Assembly (NCBI RefSeq): GCF_002374855.1
Contig: NZ_NWVC01000010.1
Span: 1-64,000 of the forward strand
Reading direction: 5' to 3'
DNA length: 64,000 bases
From: Sphingomonas adhaesiva
Lineage (GTDB): Bacteria; Pseudomonadota; Alphaproteobacteria; Sphingomonadales; Sphingomonadaceae
A program made the translations under genes and the position numbers. The notes under the pieces are model-generated. The model saw only the letters and a list, made by a program, of their open reading frames with translations, did not search any database and was not told the origin of the DNA. Positions within the stretch are counted from its first letter, which is position 1; each line of letters opens with the position of its first letter. Shown here one piece after another: positions 27,958 through 35,654 of this stretch.

Positions 27958-29079
27958 CTATTCGAGCCGCTCGTCCACCTCGGCCGCGCCGCCGCGCGGC
28001 TGCGCGCCGGTCAGCGCGGCGCAAACGTCCTGGATCAGTTTCTGGCGGTCGCGCATCGGCGCGGTGGTGTCGCCGATCATCACCGCGATGGCATAGCGCC
28101 GCCCGTCGGGAGCGGTCAGCAGCCCGACATCGTTGAAGCCGGCGTTGCGGCGGCCCAGTTCCTGCCCGGTGCCGGTCTTGTGCGCCAGCTGCCACCCCGT
28201 CGGCGTCGCCGCGCGCAGCCGGGCGTGGCCGGTGCGCGAGGCGGCCATCGTGTCGAGCAGGATGCGCGTCGACGTCTCGGTCAGCAATTCGCCGCGCGCC
28301 AGCCGCGCCAGCGCGGCGGTGATGCCGTTGGGCGACGCGCCGTCGGGCGGATTGTCGATATAGCGTTGCAGCGCTGCCTGCCGCACCGCCGGCGCCAGCC
28401 GGGCGCGCGCCGCCTCGAACCCGCGGCCCAGCGCCATCGACTGGTTCCACGTCAGCCCGGCGGTGCCGCTCTGCAACAGGCGCTCGCCCGGACCGAAGCG
28501 GATGCCGGTCAACTCCTTCGAGGCCAGGAAACGCCGCACCGCCGTGGGGCCGCCGACATAGGTCAGCAGCCGGTCGTTGGCGGTATTGTCGCTCTGCGTC
28601 AGCGCGCGCGTCAGCAACCCGGACAGCGTGGTGCGATATCCCTCGCCCTTCACCAGCGAGGCGATCGGCTGGTGGAACAGCGTCAGGTCGTCGCGGGACA
28701 CCAGCACCGGATCGTCCAGCTTCAGCCGTCCGGCGTCGCGCTGCGCCAGCACGGTCATCGCGACCCACAATTTGCTGACGCTCTGCTGCGGCAGCGACAG
28801 GTCGCCACCCTGCCCCACCACCCAGCCGTCATCGACCGAGCGGATCGCCGCCCCCGCCTTTCCGGGGAAGGCGCGGACCAGTTCGGCGACGCGCGCCTGC
28901 AACGCGCGCGGCGGCAGCGACGGGCGGGTCTGCACCGGCGGCGGGGGCAGCGGGATCGACACCAGCGGCGCGGGCGGCGGCGCGGGGATCAGCGCGGAGC
29001 CGGCGCCCGCGCCGCATCCGGCGATCAGCAGCGACCAGCCGATCATGATCGCGCGGCGTCCGAAAGTCCTGCTGTTCAT
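27958..29079 (-). CDS. bla: Class A beta-lactamase-like serine hydrolase, lipoprotein
   Basis: The 373-residue protein has an N-terminal signal with a lipobox (LLIAGC, Cys22) and so is probably membrane-anchored in the periplasm. A Pro-rich linker leads to a class A beta-lactamase domain: SVSK (Ser100, Lys103), SDN (163-165) and KTG (301-303). The omega loop is unusual. The expected E-x-x-L-N is replaced by GERLLQS, where Glu199 is the best candidate for the general base and Gln takes the Asn place. It could be a narrow or non-canonical beta-lactamase or a related hydrolase. I set the start at the ATG at 29079 because of the signal peptide. Confidence 0.85.
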   Translation of the reverse strand: MNSRTFGRRAIMIGWSLLIAGCGAGAGSALIPAPPPAPLVSIPLPPPPVQTRPSLPPRALQARVAELVRAFPGKAGAAIRSVDDGWVVGQGGDLSLPQQSVSKLWVAMTVLAQRDAGRLKLDDPVLVSRDDLTLFHQPIASLVKGEGYRTTLSGLLTRALTQSDNTANDRLLTYVGGPTAVRRFLASKELTGIRFGPGERLLQSGTAGLTWNQSMALGRGFEAARARLAPAVRQAALQRYIDNPPDGASPNGITAALARLARGELLTETSTRILLDTMAASRTGHARLRAATPTGWQLAHKTGTGQELGRRNAGFNDVGLLTAPDGRRYAIAVMIGDTTAPMRDRQKLIQDVCAALTGAQPRGGAAEVDERLE

Positions 29080-29248
29080 GTCGTGTACGCCTACCCCTGC
29101 CGAGCCGGAGCCTTCGGCGGGGGTGGCGGGCGTGGCAATCCCGGCGGGCGTGCCGGTGCGACGACCGCCCCCGGACGTGCGACGAGTCGCGACCGGTCGG
29201 TCGCCGGCGATCAAGCCGTTGATTCCGATACCGATCGCGGCGCGCGCG

Positions 29249-30826
29249 TCACGGCACCAGCACCGTATCGACCGGCGGATCGACCAGCTGCGGATAGTCG
29301 AGCGTATAGTGCAGCCCGCGGCTTTCCCTGCGGTGCAGCGCCGAGCGGACGATGAGGTCGGCGGTCTGGAGCAGGTTGCGCAGCTCGATCAGGTCCGGCG
29401 TGACGCGGAAATGGCCGTAATAATCCTCGATCTCCGAACGCAGCAGGTCGATGCGGTGCTTCGCGCGCTCCAGCCGCTTGGTGGTGCGCACGATGCCGAC
29501 GTAATTCCACATGAAGCGGCGGATTTCGGTCCAGTTCTGCTTGATGACCACTTCCTCGTCGGAATCGGTCACGCGGCTTTCGTCCCACGGGCGGATCGAG
29601 GGGACGGCGGGCAGCGCATCCCAATGCGCGGCGATGTGGCGCGCCGCCGCCTCGCCGAACACGAAACATTCCAGCAGGGAGTTGCTGGCTAGGCGATTGG
29701 CGCCGTGCAGCCCGCTTTCGGTACATTCCCCGGCGGCATAGAGGCCGGGCAGGTCGGTACGCCCGTCCTGGTCCACCATGATCCCGCCGCAGGTATAATG
29801 CTGCGCCGGCACCACCGGGATCGGCGCCACCGTCATGTCGATGCCCAGCCCCAGCAGCTTGTCGTAGATGTTCGGGAAATGCCCGCGGACGAAGTCGGCC
29901 GGCTGGTGGCTGATGTCGAGATGGACGTAATCGAGGCCGTAGCGCTTGATCTCCGCGTCGATCGCGCGCGCCACCACGTCGCGCGGCGCCAGTTCCAGCC
30001 GTTCGTCGTAATAGGGCATGAACCGCTTGCCGGTGACAGGGTTGATCAGCCGCCCGCCCTCACCGCGCACCGCCTCGGTGATCAGGAAATTCTTGACCTC
30101 CAGATGATAGAGGCAGGTGGGGTGGAATTGCATGAATTCCATGTTCGCGACGCGCGCGCCCGCACGCCACGCCATCGCGATCCCGTCCCCCGTCGCGCCG
30201 CGCGGCGCGGTGGAAAACAGATAGGTGCGCCCCGCGCCCCCGGTGGCCAGCACCGTGGCGCGCGCGGTGTGCAGCGCGACGCGCCCGCTCTGCCGGTCGA
30301 TCGCATAGACGCCCCACACGTTGCCCGCGCCGGAATAGCGTTGCTCGTGCCGGCTGGTCGCCAGGTCGATCGCGACCTGATCGGGCACCAGCGTGATGTT
30401 GGGATGCGCCTCCGCCGCGCGTTGCAGCGCCTCCTGCACCGCCCAGCCGGTGGCATCGGCGACATGGACGATGCGGCGGTGCGAATGCCCGCCCTCGCGC
30501 GTCAGGTGCAGCGCGCCGCCTTCCTCGGCGAAGGGGACGCCCAGTTCCTGCAACCGGCGGATCGCGGCGGGGGCGCGTTCCACCACCATCTCCACCACCG
30601 CGCGGTCGTTGAGGCCGGCGCCCGCGACCATCGTATCGTCGACATGGTTGTCGAACGTGTCGCCCGGTTCCAGCACCGCGGCGATTCCGCCCTGCGCCCA
30701 GGCGGTCGACCCTTCGTTGAGCGCGCCCTTGGCCAGCACGGTGACGCGGAAACGATCCGCCAGGTTGAGCGCGGCGGTGAGGCCCGCGGCGCCCGAACCG
30801 ACGATCAGCACGTCGCTGTCGGTCAT
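29249..30826 (-). CDS. nadB: L-aspartate oxidase
   Basis: NadB oxidises L-aspartate to iminoaspartate, the first step of de novo NAD synthesis. The 525 residues start SDVLIVGSGAAGLTAALNLAD (FAD-binding GxGxxG) and contain STAWAQGGIAAVL, THREGGHSH-type LTREGGHSHRRIVH, FHPTCLY, LITEAVRGEGGRL and YTCGGIMVD, with a helical C-terminal domain. It is a standalone copy: nadA and nadC are not adjacent. The ATG at 30826 begins exactly at the FAD domain. Confidence 0.95.
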   Translation of the reverse strand: MTDSDVLIVGSGAAGLTAALNLADRFRVTVLAKGALNEGSTAWAQGGIAAVLEPGDTFDNHVDDTMVAGAGLNDRAVVEMVVERAPAAIRRLQELGVPFAEEGGALHLTREGGHSHRRIVHVADATGWAVQEALQRAAEAHPNITLVPDQVAIDLATSRHEQRYSGAGNVWGVYAIDRQSGRVALHTARATVLATGGAGRTYLFSTAPRGATGDGIAMAWRAGARVANMEFMQFHPTCLYHLEVKNFLITEAVRGEGGRLINPVTGKRFMPYYDERLELAPRDVVARAIDAEIKRYGLDYVHLDISHQPADFVRGHFPNIYDKLLGLGIDMTVAPIPVVPAQHYTCGGIMVDQDGRTDLPGLYAAGECTESGLHGANRLASNSLLECFVFGEAAARHIAAHWDALPAVPSIRPWDESRVTDSDEEVVIKQNWTEIRRFMWNYVGIVRTTKRLERAKHRIDLLRSEIEDYYGHFRVTPDLIELRNLLQTADLIVRSALHRRESRGLHYTLDYPQLVDPPVDTVLVP

Positions 30827-31060
30827 CGCGCGCCCCCGCGAATGTTGCGAATGTTGAGACGATCGCGGGGTATCGCGGCGGGGATCGGGCGGGGCATGAC
30901 GATCATGTGGCACAGATCGGGGGGCGTGGGACAGGGGGTGCGGGCGCGTTGTGCGCCGGCGCAGGGAGAAGCGAAGGATTGCGGGTCGTGACGGGCGTCG
31001 GCGCGCCGCGCCCTGGATTCCGGCCCTCGCCGGGACATGGCCTGCGACGGGCCGGCGGGA
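30827..31060. other. Spacer between nadB and the ABC ATPase
   Basis: These 234 bases hold no convincing gene. They contain a short direct repeat GCGAATGTT (twice, near 30839-30855) just upstream of nadB, and TGGATTCCGGCCCTCGCCGG near 31013-31033, which resembles the dispersed palindromic elements seen elsewhere. The nadB promoter presumably lies here. Confidence 0.45.
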
Positions 31061-32002
31061 TCAGCCCGCGTTGGCGGCGCGGGTCAGGTTGAGGAACACG
31101 TCCTCCAGATCGGCTTCCTTGGTGGAGACGTCGACGATCCCGAACCCCTCGGCCTGCACCGCGCCCAGCACCTCGCCGGCGTTCACCCGGTCCTTGGAAT
31201 AGGTGATCTCCAGCGTGCGCGCGCCCTTCAGCACGATCTTCTCGAAACAGGTCGAGCGCGGCAGCGCGGCGACGTCACGGTCGACAGTGACCGCGACGAT
31301 CTTCTCCTGCGCCTTGCCGACCAGTTCGGCGGTCGGTTCGTTGGCGATGACGCGGCCGTGGTTGATGATCGCGATGCGATCGCACAGTTCCTCGGCCTCC
31401 TCCAGGTAATGCGTGGTCAGCACCACCGTGACGCCCGCGTCGTTGAGGCTGCGCACATAGCTCCACAATTGCTGGCGCAGTTCGATGTCGACGCCCGCGG
31501 TCGGTTCGTCCAGCACCAGCACGGGCGGGGAATGGACCATCGCCTTGGCCACCATCAGCCGCCGCTTCATGCCGCCCGACAGCGTGCGGGCATAGGCCTT
31601 CGCCTTGTCCTCCAGATGGACCGCGCGCAGCAGTTCCATCGAACGGCGCTCCTTCTTGGGCACGCCGTACAGGCCGGCCTGGATCTCCAGCGTCTCGACG
31701 GGGGTGAAGAACGGGTCGAACAGGATCTCCTGGTTGACGATGCCGATCGACGCCTTGGCGTTGCGCGGGTGTTCGTCGATGTCGAAGCCCCAGATCGTCG
31801 CGCTGCCGTTGGTCTTGTTGACCAGCCCGGCCAGGATGTTGATCAGCGTCGACTTGCCAGCGCCATTGGGGCCGAGCAGCCCGAAGATGCTGCCGCGCTG
31901 CACGTCGAACGAAACGCCGTCCAGCGCGCGTTTCGGTGCGCCGCCCTTCACCCCGGCGTAGGTCTTGCACAGGTCGCGGATCGAGATGGCGGCATCGGTC
32001 AT
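31061..32002 (-). CDS. ABC transporter ATP-binding protein (ABC-2/CcmA-like)
   Basis: The 313 residues contain all the nucleotide-binding motifs: Walker A GLLGPNGAGKSTL, signature LSGGMKRRL, Walker B PVLVLDEPTAGVD and the switch His in LTTHYLEEAEEL. The C-terminal extension of about 80 residues is typical of drug/polysaccharide-type ABC-2 ATPases (CcmA-like). No permease gene lies next to it: nadB follows on the same strand and a divergent gene precedes it. It must pair with a membrane subunit encoded elsewhere. Confidence 0.92.
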   Translation of the reverse strand: MTDAAISIRDLCKTYAGVKGGAPKRALDGVSFDVQRGSIFGLLGPNGAGKSTLINILAGLVNKTNGSATIWGFDIDEHPRNAKASIGIVNQEILFDPFFTPVETLEIQAGLYGVPKKERRSMELLRAVHLEDKAKAYARTLSGGMKRRLMVAKAMVHSPPVLVLDEPTAGVDIELRQQLWSYVRSLNDAGVTVVLTTHYLEEAEELCDRIAIINHGRVIANEPTAELVGKAQEKIVAVTVDRDVAALPRSTCFEKIVLKGARTLEITYSKDRVNAGEVLGAVQAEGFGIVDVSTKEADLEDVFLNLTRAANAG

Positions 32003-32092
32003 GCGCGGGGATTACGCCCGCGGCGGCGCGAATCCAATCCTTGCGGCGAAAGGAATTGTCGCATCGCGCGCGGCTTGCTAACGCATCGCCCC

Positions 32093-32329
32093 ATGTTGCC
32101 GCCGCCCGAAATCGTCCGCGTTTCCCAGACCCGCATCGCCTGCGACGGGGCGAGCGACATTCCCGGCGGCGCGGCGCTGGGCCATCCGCGCGTGTGGCTG
32201 CAGATTGACGAGCATGGCTATATCGACTGCGGCTATTGCGACCGGCGCTTCGTGCTGATCGGCGGCCCCGCCGACGGCGCCGACCACAGCCGCCTGCCCG
32301 ACATTTCCGAAGGCGCCAGCCCGCAGTAG
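32093..32329 (+). CDS. Zinc-finger (zf-CHCC) protein
   Basis: This is a 78-residue protein with RIACDGASD, GHPRVWLQIDEHGYIDCGYCDRRF. The Cys, His and CxxC (C-G-Y-C) spacing is that of the zf-CHCC family, related to the NDUFS6 subunit of mitochondrial complex I. The bacterial members are small, soluble and of uncertain role. The ATG at 32093 was chosen because the upstream frame overlaps the divergent ABC gene. It is followed after 46 bases by tldD. Confidence 0.87.
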   Translation: MLPPPEIVRVSQTRIACDGASDIPGGAALGHPRVWLQIDEHGYIDCGYCDRRFVLIGGPADGADHSRLPDISEGASPQ

Positions 32330-32375
32330 CAAGCCCGCAGTAGTATCGGGGGACGCGCGCGCCTATCTTGGCGCG

Positions 32376-33797
32376 ATGACCGACCCCCGCTCCTTCCTGT
32401 ACCGCGACACGCTCGATCCCGACAACGCGCTGCGCGTCACCGCCGACGTGCTGGCAAAGGCCGATGACGGCGAGCTGTTCCTGCAATATCGCCGCGCGGA
32501 GGCGTTCGGGTTCGACGACGGGCGGCTGAAGACCGCCAGCTACGACACCAACGCCGGGTTCGGGCTGCGCGCGGTATCGGGCGAGATGACCGCCTTCGCG
32601 CACGCCAACGAGCTGTCGGAGGCCGCGATCCGCCGCGCGGGCGAGACGATGGCGCTGATCGACCCGTCGGGCGCGACCCGGGCCGCGCCGCCCGCGCGCA
32701 CCAACCATCGCCTGTATACCGATGCCGATCCGCTCGACCTGATCCCCTTCGCCGACAAGGTGAACCTGTGCCAGACGATCGACGCCGCCGCGCGCGCGCG
32801 CGATCCGCGCGTGGCGCAGGTGTCGGTATCGCTGTCGGGCACGTGGAGCGTGGTGGAGGTGGTGCGCCCCGACGGCTTCGTCGCCACCGACGTGCGTCCG
32901 CTGGTGCGGCTGAACGTGTCGATCGTGGCGGAGGCGAACGGGCGGCGCGAGACGGGGACGTTCGGGATCGGCGGGCGCTACCTCTACGACCGGTTGTTCG
33001 AGCCGGCGACCTGGAACCGCGCGATCGACGAGGCGCTGGCGCAGGCGCTGGTGAACCTGGAATCGGTCGCCGCGCCCGCGGGCGAGATGACCGTGCTGCT
33101 CGGCCCGGGCTGGCCCGGCGTGCTGCTGCACGAGGCGATCGGCCACGGGCTGGAGGGCGATTTCAACCGCAAGGGCACGTCGGCCTTCTCCGGCCGGATC
33201 GGCGAGCAGGTGGCGGCGCGCGGCCTGACCGTGGTGGACGACGGCGCGATCGCGGATCGCCGCGGCAGCCTGACCATCGACGACGAGGGCACGCCCACGC
33301 GCGAGACGATCCTGATCGAGGACGGCTTCCTGAAGGGCTATATGCAGGACCGGCTCAACGCCCGGCTGATGGGGGTGGAGCCGACCGGCAACGGCCGCCG
33401 CGAAAGCTATGCCCATGCGCCGATGCCGCGGATGACCAACACCTTCATGAAGGGCGGTCAGGACGATCCCGCCGAGCTGCTGTCGCGCGTGAAGAAGGGC
33501 ATCTTCGCCAAATCGTTCGGCGGCGGGCAGGTGGATATCGTGTCGGGCAAGTTCGTCTTCTCCTGCACCGAGGCGTATCTGATCGAGGACGGCAGGCTGG
33601 GCGCGCCGATCAAGGGCGCGACGCTGATCGGCGACGGGCCGAGCGTGCTGACGCGCGTGCAGGGCATCGGCAACGACATGGCGCTGGACGAGGGGATCGG
33701 CGTGTGCGGCAAGGGCGGACAGAGCGTGCCCGCCGGCGTCGGGCAGCCGACGCTGCTGGTCGGCGGGCTGACGGTGGGCGGGACCGCGGCGGGCTAG
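32376..33797 (+). CDS. tldD: Metalloprotease TldD
   Basis: TldD with PmbA/TldE forms a metalloprotease that matures peptides such as microcins and CcdA. The 473 residues carry the zinc motif HEAIGHGLEGD (His252, Glu253, His257), then FNRKGTSAFSGRIGEQVA, and a C-terminal FGGGQVDIVSGKFVFSCTEAY and GNDMALDEGIGVCGKGGQSVPAGVGQPTLLV. The length is standard. It is convergent with the ccdAB pair, 4 bases apart. That is of interest because E. coli TldD/TldE degrades CcdA. Confidence 0.95.
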   Translation: MTDPRSFLYRDTLDPDNALRVTADVLAKADDGELFLQYRRAEAFGFDDGRLKTASYDTNAGFGLRAVSGEMTAFAHANELSEAAIRRAGETMALIDPSGATRAAPPARTNHRLYTDADPLDLIPFADKVNLCQTIDAAARARDPRVAQVSVSLSGTWSVVEVVRPDGFVATDVRPLVRLNVSIVAEANGRRETGTFGIGGRYLYDRLFEPATWNRAIDEALAQALVNLESVAAPAGEMTVLLGPGWPGVLLHEAIGHGLEGDFNRKGTSAFSGRIGEQVAARGLTVVDDGAIADRRGSLTIDDEGTPTRETILIEDGFLKGYMQDRLNARLMGVEPTGNGRRESYAHAPMPRMTNTFMKGGQDDPAELLSRVKKGIFAKSFGGGQVDIVSGKFVFSCTEAYLIEDGRLGAPIKGATLIGDGPSVLTRVQGIGNDMALDEGIGVCGKGGQSVPAGVGQPTLLVGGLTVGGTAAG

Positions 33798-33801
33798 GCG
33801 G

Positions 33802-34101
33802 TCAGAACCCGTTGACCAGGAAGTCGAGCGCGCCCTTGATGACCCATTCCTGATCGGCCACGGACCCAACGGGGTGTGTGAGAATGCGGTTGTCGACCGT
33901 GGTCGCGAAATGCGTGGCCAGAACCCATGGCTGCCCGTCCATGCTGACCTTCGGGTTGAGTCGCGGGATCGGCGGCGTGGCGTCGCCAAGGGGCAGCAGT
34001 GGAATGACGAAGCGCGTCGCATGAACCGAGGCGAGCGGCGACTGGACGTCTACCACCAGCGTTGCGTCGGGAAGCCGATAAACATCGAACGGCGCCCTCA
34101 C
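33802..34101 (-). CDS. ccdB: Type II toxin, CcdB family
   Basis: CcdB-family toxins poison DNA gyrase. The 99 residues read FDVYRLPDATLVVDVQSPLAS, TRFVIPLLPLGDAT and LNPKVSMDGQPWVLATH, all hallmarks of CcdB. It ends IKGALDFLVNGF, near the gyrase-contacting C-terminus of the F-plasmid protein (which ends W-G-I). The start is a GTG at 34101 that overlaps the antitoxin stop (GTGA); an ATG at 34146 would lie inside ccdA. Confidence 0.92.
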   Translation of the reverse strand: MRAPFDVYRLPDATLVVDVQSPLASVHATRFVIPLLPLGDATPPIPRLNPKVSMDGQPWVLATHFATTVDNRILTHPVGSVADQEWVIKGALDFLVNGF

Positions 34102-34349
34102 CACGCCTTGTGCCGTTCCAGCGGGTGACCGTTCTGTTCGTACCATCGGCTCCAGGCGTCGACGGCCGGTCGGTTCTGTTCCCGCCAGCGTCGCTCCTGT
34201 TCGACCTTGGTGGCGCGACGGATCGCATCCTCGCTGATCTGCGACAGGTTCAGCCCGGCCTCGCGCGCGGCGGCCACGATGCCGGTGTCGAGCGACAGGT
34301 TGACCGATCGGCGTTTCGGCTTGCCCGCATCGAGAATTTCATGCTTCAT
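34098..34349 (-). CDS. ccdA: Type II antitoxin, CcdA family
   Basis: This is an 83-residue protein. The N-terminal part (KPKRRSVNLSLDTGIVAAAREAGLNLSQISEDAI) has the ribbon-helix-helix DNA-binding form. The C-terminal charged helix, WREQNRPAVDAWSRWYEQNG, is the toxin-binding tail typical of CcdA (N-x-x-A-x-x-x-W-x-x-x-x-x-x-x-G). It precedes ccdB with a 4-base overlap, the usual order. I chose the ATG at 34349. CcdA proteins normally autorepress the operon, so the 35-base space to the next start probably holds the operator. Confidence 0.93.
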   Translation of the reverse strand: MKHEILDAGKPKRRSVNLSLDTGIVAAAREAGLNLSQISEDAIRRATKVEQERRWREQNRPAVDAWSRWYEQNGHPLERHKAW

Positions 34350-34396
34350 GCGCCCCAAGCTATGCGCATGATCCATGCGCGTCAATGGAGCGCACG

Positions 34397-34948
34397 ATGG
34401 CCGAGTTCTTCCCCGCCCTCACCGCCGATCACCGCGCGTTCGTCGCGAAGCAGCCGGTGTTCTTCGTCGCCACCGCCGCGGCGGATGCGCGGATCAACCT
34501 CAGCCCCAAGGGGATGGACAGTTTCCGCGTGCTGGACGATCGCACCGTCGCCTATCTGGACGTCGCGGGTTCGGGGAACGAGACCAATGCGCATCTGATC
34601 GCGGACGGGCGGATCACGATCATGTTCTGCGCCTTCGACAATCCGGCGCTGATCTTCCGCATCTATGGCCGCGGGCGCCCGGTGCTGCCGCAGGACGACG
34701 AATGGGCGGAACTGGCCGCGCATTTCACGCTGCTGCCGGGCACGCGGCAGATCTTCGTGATCGCGGTGGAGCAGGTGCAGACGTCGTGCGGCTGGGGCGT
34801 GCCGTACATGGCGTTCGAGCGCGAGCGCACGACGCTGAGCAAATATCACACCGCCAACGGCGATGCGACGCGCTTCGCCAAATATGCGGTGCGCACGACC
34901 AGCATCGACGGCCTGCCGGTGCGCAACCCGACGCGGGCGCCCGCATGA
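34397..34948 (+). CDS. Pyridoxamine 5'-phosphate oxidase-like (FMN-binding split barrel) protein
   Basis: The 183-residue protein starts MAEFFPALTADHRAFVAKQ and contains FFVATAAADARINLSPKGMDSFRVL and YLDVAGSGNETNAHLIADGRITIMFCAF, typical of the PNPOx-like FMN-binding fold. A C-terminal SCGWGVPYMAFERERTTL is seen in this subgroup. The actual substrate is unknown and it is not the PdxH enzyme. The ATG at 34397 has GGAG six bases upstream; an in-frame ATG at 34385 is a less likely start. Confidence 0.85.
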   Translation: MAEFFPALTADHRAFVAKQPVFFVATAAADARINLSPKGMDSFRVLDDRTVAYLDVAGSGNETNAHLIADGRITIMFCAFDNPALIFRIYGRGRPVLPQDDEWAELAAHFTLLPGTRQIFVIAVEQVQTSCGWGVPYMAFERERTTLSKYHTANGDATRFAKYAVRTTSIDGLPVRNPTRAPA

Positions 34949-34961
34949 CGGCCGCGGCCTG

Positions 34962-35162
34962 ATGGCGCTGGTGGAACTGGGGCGGTACGACCGCAACCTG
35001 GCGAACATCCTGGTATCGCGGCTGGAGGCGGACGGGATCCCCGCGCTCGCCTTCGACGGCGGCGCGTCGATCGCCGACGGCAGCTGGCTGCTGATCCCGG
35101 TACGGGTGATGGTGGACGAGGATGACCTGGCCGCCGCGCAGGTGATAGCTGGCACTGCCTAA
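34962..35162 (+). CDS. DUF2007 small protein
   Basis: This is a 66-residue protein, MALVELGRYDRNLANILVSRLEADGIPALAFDG, ending VMVDEDDLAAAQVIAG. This matches DUF2007, a small alpha/beta domain sometimes called a putative signal-transducing protein and related to GlnB-like folds. The ATG lies 13 bases after the preceding stop. The protein is probably cytoplasmic. Its position just upstream of glnK may be incidental, because a sigma-54 promoter starts in between. Confidence 0.8.
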   Translation: MALVELGRYDRNLANILVSRLEADGIPALAFDGGASIADGSWLLIPVRVMVDEDDLAAAQVIAGTA

Positions 35163-35166
35163 AAAA

Positions 35167-35197
35167 CGGGCAGCTTCGCGGCGCTGCATAATTTTTA
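35167..35197 (+). terminator. Possible weak terminator after the DUF2007 gene
   Basis: GCAGC and GCTGC, separated by eight bases (TTCGCGGC), form a short stem directly after the DUF2007 stop, followed by ATAATTTTT. The stem is only 5 base pairs, so termination strength is uncertain. It could separate the upstream genes from the sigma-54-driven glnK-amtB unit. Confidence 0.4.
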
Positions 35198-35254
35198 CGT
35201 TCCGTTAACGCCCGCCGGCGCGTGAATGGCCCTGCCGCGCGCCGTGGCGGCGAT

Positions 35255-35269
35255 TGGCACGCGGCTTGC
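35255..35269 (+). promoter_or_regulatory. Sigma-54 (-24/-12) promoter for glnK-amtB
   Basis: TGGCACGCGGCTTGC matches the sigma-54 consensus TGGCAC-N5-TTGC exactly, with the GG and GC dinucleotides separated by the required 10 bases. It lies 36 bases upstream of the glnK ATG at 35305, giving a transcription start near 35281. Nitrogen-regulated glnK-amtB operons are classic sigma-54/NtrC targets. I did not see a clear NtrC site (TGCACC-N5-GGTGCA type) in the preceding 90 bases. Confidence 0.88.
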
Positions 35270-35304
35270 GATGCCCTGTTCCGGGTTATTCGGAAGGGGG
35301 CGCG

Positions 35305-35643
35305 ATGAAGCTGGTCATAGCCATCATCAAACCGTTCAAGCTGGACGAGGTGCGCGAAGCGCTCACCACGATCGGCGTGGCCGGGATGACGGTATCCGAG
35401 GTCAAGGGGTTCGGCCGGCAGAAGGGCCAGACCGAAATATACCGCGGTGCCGAATACAGCACGAACATGGTGCCCAAGATCAAGATCGAGGTCGTCTGCG
35501 CCTCCGACATCGCCGATCGCGTCGTGGAAGCGGTGCAGGCATCGGCCAACACCGGCGCCATCGGCGACGGCAAGATCTTCGTCCTGGACGTCGGACAGGC
35601 GGTGCGCATCCGCACCGGCGAAACCGACGACACCGCACTCTGA
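35305..35643 (+). CDS. glnK: Nitrogen regulatory protein P-II
   Basis: PII proteins sense 2-oxoglutarate, ATP/ADP and glutamine status and block AmtB under nitrogen excess. The 112 residues start MKLVIAIIKPFKLDEVREAL, contain VKGFGRQKGQTEIYRGAEY (T-loop with Tyr51, the uridylylation site) and end GKIFVLDVGQAVRIRTGETDDTAL (C-loop signature). I named it glnK because it directly precedes amtB and has its own sigma-54 promoter. GAAGGGGGCG before the ATG is a strong ribosome-binding site. Confidence 0.96.
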   Translation: MKLVIAIIKPFKLDEVREALTTIGVAGMTVSEVKGFGRQKGQTEIYRGAEYSTNMVPKIKIEVVCASDIADRVVEAVQASANTGAIGDGKIFVLDVGQAVRIRTGETDDTAL

Positions 35644-35654
35644 GGGGGGTGACA

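Noticed and set aside
31275..34022. A 915-residue minus-strand frame spanning the ABC ATPase, zf-CHCC and tldD
   Set aside because: It crosses several unrelated genes on both strands and shows only Arg/Gly/His-rich antisense composition.
35163..35254. NtrC binding site upstream of the sigma-54 promoter
   Set aside because: The only symmetry seen (GCAGC...GCTGC) does not match the TGCACC-N5-GGTGCA pattern and better fits a short terminator stem.
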